Source: Planococcus citri
Lineage: Eukaryota > Arthropoda > Insecta > Hemiptera > Pseudococcidae
Reading direction: 5' to 3'
DNA length: 64,000 nucleotides
Assembly: GCF_950023065.1 (NCBI RefSeq)
Contig: NC_088678.1
Coordinates: 77,099,590-77,163,589, forward strand
Every line of letters begins with the position of its first letter. Position 1 is the stretch's first letter. Position numbers and translations under genes: made by a program. The notes beneath the pieces are model-generated. The model did not search any database. It worked only from the letters and a program-made list of their open reading frames with translations, and had not been told where the DNA came from. This document shows, piece by piece, positions 53,804 through 62,400 of the stretch.

Positions 53804-56771
53804 CAGGGTTGCAACAAATCCAGTACAAAATGGATTCGAATCCGAATCCACGAATCACTCCCGTTTTTTGGATTCGAATCGGATTCAAATAATTTCGTCT
53901 GATCGGTGGATTAGAATCGGATTCGAATAATTATGTGGATTTGTGGATTCGAATCGGATTCTAATCCACAAATCCAAATTTTTTCAACAAACAATGGTTT
54001 TATATGGTAATTTAAATTATTTAAAATAATTATAGATCCCAATTTCAGTCATTTTCGAACTTTCAATCATAACATTACCATTCCATGAAATATCCTTAAG
54101 ATTTGTTGGATTCGAATCCGGATTCGAATTCACAAATACAGGTTTTTCCCCGAAAATTTGTGATCTACAACGAGAAAATTGAAAATTTATAGTCCGGCAT
54201 ATGACAATAGGAGTAATTGCACCCCCCCGCCGATCCTCCGGGACAACTTTTTTCTTAAAGGGGACATCCTAAGGAACATTTTAAAGCAAACTTGCCATAA
54301 AAAAAGTTGGCCTTACTTACAAAATGGCGGCCATTTTGATTGACAGGTCAGCCGAAATCGCAGATTTTGCGTTTTAACATAGGACTTGCACGAACTTTTT
54401 TAAACTTTACTAAGGTAGATCGAGAGATCATGCAAAAACTTATCACCTGTGAAAATTTCAAGTGCTAAAGTGCGTTTTTCGATTCTTGGTGAATTTTTGA
54501 AAATCGAATTTAGGCCAAAAATGAGGGAAAAAATCAAAATTTTACCAATTTGACCAAGAAAGCTGAAATTTGGGATATACCCTATTTTCGACATGCCAAA
54601 TCGATTGGAAACGGTTTCAACCTGTTTTGAGCAGTTCTGGAGCCTCCAGCAGATTTTTGAAACTCGAAATTCCCACAAAATTCCATCAAATTGGAGTTGT
54701 AAAGCTAAAATTTATTCTAAAAACTAATTTCAATACGCTACGAAGTACTGCAGGTGAATTTTAACTCGTTTTGGAGCCTCCAGCGACTTTTTGAAAATTG
54801 CTGAAACCTCCAGCAGATTTTTGAAACTTTAAATTTTCACAAAATTTCATCAAATGGAGATTTGATGGAAAGCTGAAATTTACTCTACACTCCAATTCTA
54901 ACACCCTCGGCCTCTGAAGACGACTTCAGGTGAGTTCAAGTCATTTTAGAGCCCCCACGACTTTTTTTTGAAAATTACTGGAGCCTCCAGTAGATTTTTG
55001 AAACTTGAAATTTCCCTAAAATTTCATCAACTAAGATGGAGAGTTGAAATTCATTCTGCAAACTAATTTCAATACGCTACGAAGTTGACTGCTGGTGAAT
55101 TTCAAGTCGTTTTGGATCCTCCAGCAACTTTTTGGCAATTCCTAAAGCCTCCAGCAGATTTTTGAAACTTTAAATTTTCACAAAATTTTATCAAAATGGA
55201 GAAGGCAAGGTGAAATTTACTCCACACTTCAATTCTAACATCCTCTGAAGACGACTTCAGGTGAGTTCAAGTAATTTTAGGCCCTCCAGCGTTTTTTTTT
55301 GAAAATTACTGGAGCCTCCAGCACATTTTTGAAACTTTAAATTTTTACAAAATTTCATCAAATTTGAGATGGAAAGCTGAAATTTACTCTACACTCCAAT
55401 TTTAACACCCTCTGAAGACGACTTCAGGTAGGTTCAAGTCATTTAAAGGCCTTCAGCGACTTTTTTGAAAATTACTGGAGCCTCCAGCAGTTTTTTAAAA
55501 CTTGAAATTTCCCCAACATTAATTTATCAAATGGAGTTGGCAAGCTTAAATTTACTTCGCAGACTACATGGTGGTTTCAAATGGGTTTGAAGCTTCCAGC
55601 TACTTTTAGGAAATTTCAATTTTCCAAAAAAACGTCATACAACCTTTCAAAAAGTTGCTGGAGGCTCCAAAACGACTTGAAATTCACCAGCAGTCAACTT
55701 CGTAGCGTATTGAAATTAGTTTGCAGAATGAATTTCAACTCTCCATCTTAGTTGATGAAATTTTAGGGAAATTTCAAGTTTCAAAAATCTACTGGAGGCT
55801 CCAGTAATTTTCAAAAAAAAGTCGTGGGGGCTCTAAAATGACTTGAACTCACCTGAAGTCGTCTTCAGAGGCCGAGGGTGTTAGAATTGGAGTGTAGAGT
55901 AAATTTCAGCTTTCCATCAAATCTCCATTTGATGAAATTTTGTGAAAATTTAAAGTTTCAAAAATCTGCTGGAGGTTTCAGCAATTTTCAAAAAGTCGCT
56001 GGAGGCTCCAAAACGAGTTAAAATTCGCCTGCAGTACTTCGTAGCGTATTGAAATTAGTTTTTAGAATAAATTTTAGCTTTACAACTCCAATTTGATGGA
56101 ATTTTGTGGGAATTTCGAGTTTCAAAAATCTGCTGGAGGCTCCAGAACTGCTCAAAACAGGTTGAAACCGTTTCCAATCGATTTGGCATGTCGAAAATAG
56201 GGTATATCCCAAATTTCAGCTTTCTTGGTCAAATTGGTAAAATTTTGATTTTTTCCCTCATTTTTGGCCTAAATTCGATTTTCAAAAATTCACCAAGAAT
56301 CGAAAAACGCACTTTAGCACTTGAAATTTTCACAGGTGATAAGTTTTTGCATGATCTCTCGATCTACCTTAGTAAAGTTTAAAAAAGTTCGTGCAAGTCC
56401 TATGTTAAAACGCAAAATCTGCGATTTCGGCTGACCTGTCAATCAAAATGGCCGCCATTTTGTAAGTAAGGCCAACTTTTTTTATGGCAAGTTTGCTTTA
56501 AAATGTTCCTTAGGATGTCCCCTTTAAGAAAAAAGTTGTCCCGGAGGATCGGCGGGGGGGTGCAATTACTCCTATTGTCATATGCCGGACTATTATGGAT
56601 TCGTTTGTTATCAAACGAATACATCAAAAAGATTCGAATAATGCTTTTCCAGATTCGAATCATTGTCACAAATCCACATCGGATTATTGGATTCGAATAA
56701 ATTTTTTCAAATCCAAGAATGGATTCGAATCCGGATTCGAATCATTTGGATTCGAATCTTTTGCAACCCTG
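53804..56771. mobile_element. hAT MITE (CAGGGTTGCAA family) carrying a nested foldback
   Basis: The ends are CAGGGTTGCAA and TTGCAACCCTG. The target GTTTGTAC (53796-53803) is matched by GTTTTGTAC after the element, one T longer. Without the nested element and its TTA copy it is about 562 bp and collinear with the solo MITE at 63027-63582. Interior words are GATTCGAATC and GGATTCGAATCC. It sits in the intron between the tnp2-like exons. Confidence 0.85.
54190..56592. mobile_element. TAGTCCGG foldback, full length, 2,403 bp
   Basis: The ends TAGTCCGGCATATGAC and its complement are flanked by TTA (54187-54189 and 56593-56595). Outer arms of ~945 bp are nearly identical; a 92-residue reading of both arms is the same. 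Units of ~168 bp marked by GCCTCCAG repeat near 54640, 54809, 54980, 55147, 55313 and 55480, mirrored in the right arm. The central ~500 bp holds extra units. No open frame suggests a transposase. Confidence 0.9.
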
Positions 56772-57214
56772 GTTTTGTACATTAACTAAGCATTTATGCA
56801 TATTTTTTGGTTAGACTAACAAACTTTTTTCAGTCACAATTCGAAAATTTATTAAATTACTAGTGACTAGAAGTATCATTTTGTAGCATAGCTAGGATAG
56901 GTATATCGGCAGCGGTGACACAAGGCTGCAGTATATTATACGAACAGTATAGTATATCGACTGCTTACATAGTTTACGTCAAAATAATACCTTGTATTAC
57001 AGGAGATGAAATATGTAAATGAAAGTAAAAAGGTGGTACAAACGATTTTTGACAAAATAGGATTTTACAACCAACTTTTCGATGAATCAAAAAATTAATA
57101 TAATTTTCAAAAATTGTATATGGATTATATAATCACAATGTATCCAATGTAAGCAGTCTATATGAGTTTTCTTGACCAATCTAGTTAAAGTTGAGCTTCT
57201 ACAAGTATACTTAC
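56772..57214. other. Rest of the tnp2-gene intron
   Basis: AT-rich, no repeats recognised after the MITE target copy. Confidence 0.4.
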
Positions 57215-57481
57215 ACGTTGAGATTTCTCATGCATTGATGACCGATCATCACCACAGTCTCGTAAATCAGCACCACTGTCATCAAATATCAACGATTCAT
57301 GTGATCGATTATGGCATTCTGATGAATTGATATCAGCAACATTGCTTTCATCATTTATCATCAATTCTGGAAATTCGTTCGAACTGCATTCTAGCAAATC
57401 ATTGACGTCGTAATCACCATTTCTCACCAATTGAAAACATTCATTCATGTTGACACCACCTGTTGAACTGCCTTCGTCTAT
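57215..57481 (-). CDS. Acidic exon of the tnp2-like gene
   Basis: The acceptor CTTCATTAG opens IDEGSSTGGVNMNECFQLV, followed by an Asp/Ser/Glu-rich stretch (VNDLLECSSNEFPEL .. SGADLRDCGDDRSSM) and a donor (CAACGT/GTAAGT). Phase 0 at both ends agrees with the neighbouring exons (57784 upstream, 53748 downstream). An acidic linker before the transposase domain. Confidence 0.65.
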
Positions 57482-57783
57482 CTAATGAAGTAAATAAAAA
57501 ATTCCAAAATTGAATTAGAAAATTAGAAACCGAAATTAGACAATTATGACGTGTATGCAGCACAGATATGAATACAACTTTTAAAAAATTCAACGTATTT
57601 ATTTGTCTTGTTATATGGTGTTCAGTTATAATATGATATTGTTACTCATCTCTTATATCTACAGCCACATGAATCCAATTTGTAAAAACTCAAGAGAGGA
57701 TTTTAGTAATCGTACTAATTTGATACCTACATAAATGATATTTTTGTACTTTATGGATATGGTATGAGTAGGATTATACTTAC

Positions 57784-58099
57784 ATTAGCATCATTCAAAC
57801 GTATTCGTTTATTTCGAGAAAGTAAAGTTGTACGAGGTATTTCCAACTCAGGAATCTTCAACCACCGTTTATAATTCACAGGTCTCACTCGTTTTATTCT
57901 TTCCATGGCGTATTTATGAGAAAAAAATTCAACTACAAATACACATGAATCTGGATTTTTGGATGTATGTACAATAAAAAAAATACACTTACAAAACGGA
58001 TTTAATGAAACCATAACTCCTGGAAATAATTTTTGGAGGGAAATATCAAGCATAACGTAGATCAGCTGTTGTTGACCATATGGTAAATCAAGGTGATAT
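57784..58099 (-). CDS. N-terminal exon region of the tnp2-like gene
   Basis: The acceptor TTTCCAG at 58100-58101 leads to YHLDLPYGQQQLIYVMLDIS then LQKLFPGVMVSLNPF. The frame continues to KYAMERIKRVRPVNYKRW and LSRNKRIRLNDAN, ending at a donor (AAT/GTAAGT) in phase 0. A 60-nt stretch (57933-57992) has intron-like borders (GTAAGT..TTGTAG) but is in frame, so it may be spliced or retained. The start codon lies further upstream and was not identified. Confidence 0.55.
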
Positions 58100-58597
58100 C
58101 TGGAAACAAATTCCAAATCATTTCACAAAGTATCTAAATACTTTATTTCTTAATGATACACTCAATATTACACAATTATACTTATCTAAAGCAATTTTGA
58201 ATCATAATTATTATCGTCTCCATTTTCCTAGGGTACATGGTCACATTTCATTTGCAATTTCCAATTAGAAATTATCAAACAAATAATTAACGTAATCAAA
58301 TTGATGGAAAAATGAAAAATCAACCCAACACAACGTACGTGATAATCACTTTGTAAACAAGCATGCCCCATCACATATCCATATGTTCTGTTCTGCTCAC
58401 GTGGTCACGTACACATGACGAAAAAAAGTAAATACTCGATCGCTATTGGTTGAATTTCAAAATCATTTTTATACCAAATTTCAGAATACTAATGAAGTCG
58501 TCCATGTTGAATTGTTGATGTGAGAATTGTGCTTTGTGAATTTTGTAGAAATATCTAATCGTCTTGTTTGGATTATATTTTGTGCAATTTAAAGTGA
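58100..58597. promoter_or_regulatory. Putative divergent promoter region
   Basis: About 0.5 kb separates the tnp2-like gene (minus) from the coiled-coil gene (plus). A CACGTG E-box occurs within CTCACGTGGTCACGTAC (about 58398-58403), next to a second CACGT. No TATA box is certain. Shared regulation is inference. Confidence 0.3.
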
Positions 58598-58645
58598 TGT
58601 CAACATTAATTCCGATTAATGGAATTCATTACGTTCAAGAATAAA
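58598..58645 (+). other. Short upstream reading frame overlapping the start codon
   Basis: ATG 58598 opens MSTLIPINGIHYVQE and stops at TAA 58643-58645, in a different frame from ATG 58620 and overlapping it. If transcription begins upstream, it could dampen translation of the main frame. Confidence 0.35.
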
Positions 58646-59481
58646 AGTAAGTAAAATATTGAATGTATAATATTTACATCGAAATTATATCAACGTGTTT
58701 GTGCCAATAAACACATTGTAAATTCGTCTGTAAGTCTTCATGGCCGGATTAAGCTGAAAAAAAGTGTATTTATGATGCAACTCATACTTATTAGTTGAAA
58801 TATGTACTTTTTCTAACTATTCACTGGCCCTATACACCCAGCTCTAATATTTACTATTGTTGACGAATTTACATTGTGTCCATCGGCGCTTCCATATAGT
58901 TCATGACTCGAGTACATAGATGTACTCAGATTGCATAAAGCTGATATCAAATTTGAAATACCGAATTGAAATGATAATTATTGTGTTTTGTAGGATATCC
59001 AGTACCCAGGTGCAGTGATTGCGTGAAAGAATTACTTTGGGAATACGTGACTCTTTTAGATAAGTACTCGACTCTTTTGGATCAGTATTCAGATAAAGGA
59101 AGTGATAGTCAGAAGAGCGTCAGCTTATTAGCGAATCATCCTTTCTCAACAAAACTTAAAAGTGCATCGTTAATTAATCTTGAGTCATTCTCTGATCCGG
59201 AAGAAATAAGCAGTGACAGTGGCAGTCAGAAGAGCGTTAGCATTTTGGCAAACTATCCCCTCTCAAGTAAACGTAGAAGTACTTCGCTTGATTTCGAGTC
59301 ATTCTCTGATCACGAGGAAGATATAAGTCAGGAAAGTGTCAGTTTAATTGCAAATTGCCCCGTTTTCACCAAGTATAGACGTAAGTTTATTACAGATAAG
59401 CCAAGCATATGTGAAAAGTGATTCAAATTCTGTTATGGTACTTGATGTTTTATTTTTTTAGGCAACGAAAATGACCGATGA
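58620..59481 (+). CDS. Ser-rich N-terminal product of the coiled-coil gene (exons 1-2)
   Basis: Exon 1 (58620-58647) encodes MEFITFKNK plus one base, donor AAAA/GTAAGT. Exon 2 (58994-59380; acceptor TTTTGTAG) completes Arg and continues YPVPRCSDCVKELLWEYV, a heptad-like LLDKYSTLLDQYS, then three imperfect peptide repeats (SQKSVSLLANHPFST, SQKSVSILANYPLSS, SQESVSLIANCPVFT). The donor GAC/GTAAGT at 59380 is ideal, but joining to 59462 reaches TGA at 59479-59481, 11 nt past the ATG of the next frame (59471). It is either a 144-residue first cistron, or the exon structure differs (a weaker phase-0 donor lies at 59337). Confidence 0.5.
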
Positions 59482-62400
59482 AATTGATTATTCAACTGCA
59501 GATTTAGTGTGCTGCGAGTTTAACGGTGCTGAGGGTGATGGCAGTGTAGCTGTGGGATATAAACCATGGGTGATATTGCCTGAAAATGAAGACGACTTTC
59601 AAAAAGTAATAGATGACTCCATTCCAATTACGATTAAGTGGCCGAAGAATGTAGAAGTACAACCACCTCCAAAAATGGCAAGAGCAGTAGCTAAACAGAA
59701 GAATTTGAAGTGGGAGCTATGGCCAGGAACAAAAATATATGGTGTTGGAAGTAAGTTGTATAAGATTTTACAAACAATAGATTTTTAAAAATAGATCAAT
59801 AGCCATGTGAGAGGAGGAATGTGGTTTAGTTCCATAGCTTCAATGTCTAGTACAACTTTTTGTTCTCATATTTGCTATAAAAATTTGCAATTCTTACTAA
59901 ACACGAAAAATTTCTCTTTTAATTGTTCTTGAATTTCAATGATTTGGCAAATTATAAAAAATTAAAAATTTATATAAAAAGAAAGGAAAACAAGAGAGTT
60001 CTATTTCGTAAAATTGATAAATAATGAGAAGCAAAATTTAGAAGGCCAATATTTCTGTAAACCTTTCGTTCGTCTTTACAAATTTTAAAGCAGTTTAAAA
60101 TACTGGTGCAGTTTTTAGTATTTTCCATTTATTTCATTTCACTTAGTTCGATAATTTCCTTTATACAGAATCATAAAGTATGGTTACCTACTTGAAATTT
60201 AAAATAAAAGGGAAAGAGAGGGTCCAATCCAAATTTTTGTAAAAATCAAAGTTAATTTTTTGATTTCAATGTACATTGTTTTTTGAAAATAGGTTGGTTG
60301 GAAATGACGGAAATGGTCAAGAATATTACCACAACAGGACAGTCAAAAATCGACAAATCGAATAGAAAAAATTTTAAAAAAAGGGCTGATCCAGACCAAG
60401 AAGATTTGAAAGTCGCCAATTTGAAAAAAGTATGTATATAATTATACTTCAAGGAATTAGTGTAAATAACATCAACTTTCTATTTTAAATTTTGCTATTC
60501 ATTCATCAGCATTGTGCCAGTTTTAATTATGATTATTAATGAAAGGATTTTCAGTTTCTGTTCTATGAAAAATTCTTTATTATTTTATTCATTTTTGTGT
60601 TTTGATTAGCGTTAATTGCCATAACTTGATTTTGACTTTATTGAACAAGAATTTGAAGAGCAAATAAAGTTACTAAAACATCGAAATTTTGCACATCCTA
60701 CTTACAAACAAAATCATAAATGAACACGAAAAATCAATAATTGATGAATTATAGGTCAAAAGACTCAAAATTTTTCATTTTCATGTAATTATTTCTTCTT
60801 TCAATTTTTTCAAAACATCAAACATTTCTATTGTTTTGCAGTGTTGGCAAAATGAAATTAATTTTGTTTCGTTTTTCATAACGTTATGTAATATGGAGAA
60901 GCAATTCGTTTCGTTTTGTTTTCGTTTCGTTTTGCGTTTTTTTATTTCGTTTCGTTTTGCGTTTTTTTATTTCGTTTCGTTTTGCGTTTTTTTTAACATT
61001 TTACCAAACGAAATAATTTCGTTTTGCCAACACTGTTGTTTTGTAATACTAAGGCTACTATAAACTTCGTTATGGGTACGGACAGCCGCCATTGCCCATC
61101 CAAGAAATGGATAAACATGTTATCTTATCATAGTATGCATACAATTATGCATGTATAAAATGCAACTTTTTCGATTGTTCGCGGGTTCGGATGAACTTTC
61201 ATGTGGTCTCAAATTAAAGACGATGAAATTCCCTATCGATTGGTGTTAAATTTTCATCATTTCGCGTAAAAATGACGATTTTATGAATACTTTTATTTTA
61301 CTGATTTTTGCATACTATACGTACGTCATCTTTAAACTGAAAATACTCGAAATTTTCAGTGGACACATAGGTATTTGAGTACAGCAAAATGTTCGTGATT
61401 TTATCCTCTTTAAAATGAGATATTACCGAAAGCTCTACATGCAACCGTTCAAAAGTTTTCGAAGTTTTAAGTTGCGAAAACAAGCTGCGGATGGTAAGTA
61501 TTGAACTTTGAATTAATATTACTCGAAATTTTCTGTGGACACATAGGTATTTTAATGCATCAAAATGTTCGTCATTTTATCCTCTTTAAAATGGTTGTTT
61601 ACCGAAAGCTCTACCTTCAACCGTTCAAAAATTTTTGAAGATCAAAGTTGCGAAAAGTGGTTACTGATCAAAACTATAACTTACTGATAACACATGATAA
61701 CCGTAATAACACAATTTGACCACTTTCCGCAACTTTGAAGTTCAAAAACTTTTGAACATTTGAAGGTAGAGCTTTCGGTAAACAGCCATTTTAAAGAGGA
61801 TAAAATGACGAACATTTTGATGTATTAAAATACCTATGTGTCCACTGAAAATTTCGAGTAATATTAATTCAAAGTTCAATACTTACCATCCGCAGCTTGT
61901 TTTCGCAACTTAAAACTTCGAAAACTTTTGAACGGTTGCATGTAGAGCTTTCGGTAATATCTCATTTTAAAGAGGATAAAATCACGAACATTTTGCTGTA
62001 CTCAAATACCTATGTGTCCACTGAAAATTTCGAGTATTTTCAGTTTAAAGATGACGTACGTATAGTATGCAAAAATCAGTAAAATAAAAGTATTCATAAA
62101 ATCGTCATTTTTACGCAAAATGATGAAAATTTAACACCAATCGATAAGGAATTTCATCATCTTTAATTTGAGACCACATGAAAGTTCACCCGAACTCGCG
62201 AACAATCAAAAAAATTACATTTTTTATATGGAAAGTTATATGCATACAGATGCATTCTAATGTTGTTGTGTTCAAGGTTGGATGGAAGATGTCGGCTGTC
62301 CTTACCTGTATGAAATTATAGTAGCCCTAGTAATACTTTTACAGAACACAGAACAAAAACAAATTGATAAAATACTAAACTATTAAATATTACAGAACGT

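Noticed and set aside
53749..53817. Extending the tnp2-like protein N-terminally through 53817
   Set aside because: Those codons run into the hAT MITE terminus; the acceptor at 53749-53750 and phase-matched upstream exons give a better start.
20456..55650. Inversion of the central loop between the two TAGTCCGG foldback copies as evidence of recombination flipping
   Set aside because: An element with inverted arms looks loop-flipped simply if it inserted in the opposite orientation, so the observation is not informative.
54400..56382. Identical 92-codon frames on opposite strands, suggesting a conserved protein
   Set aside because: Identity follows from near-identical palindrome arms; composition is not protein-like.
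61298..62082. Identical 61-codon frames on opposite strands
   Set aside because: They are arm readings of the foldback 61051-62329.
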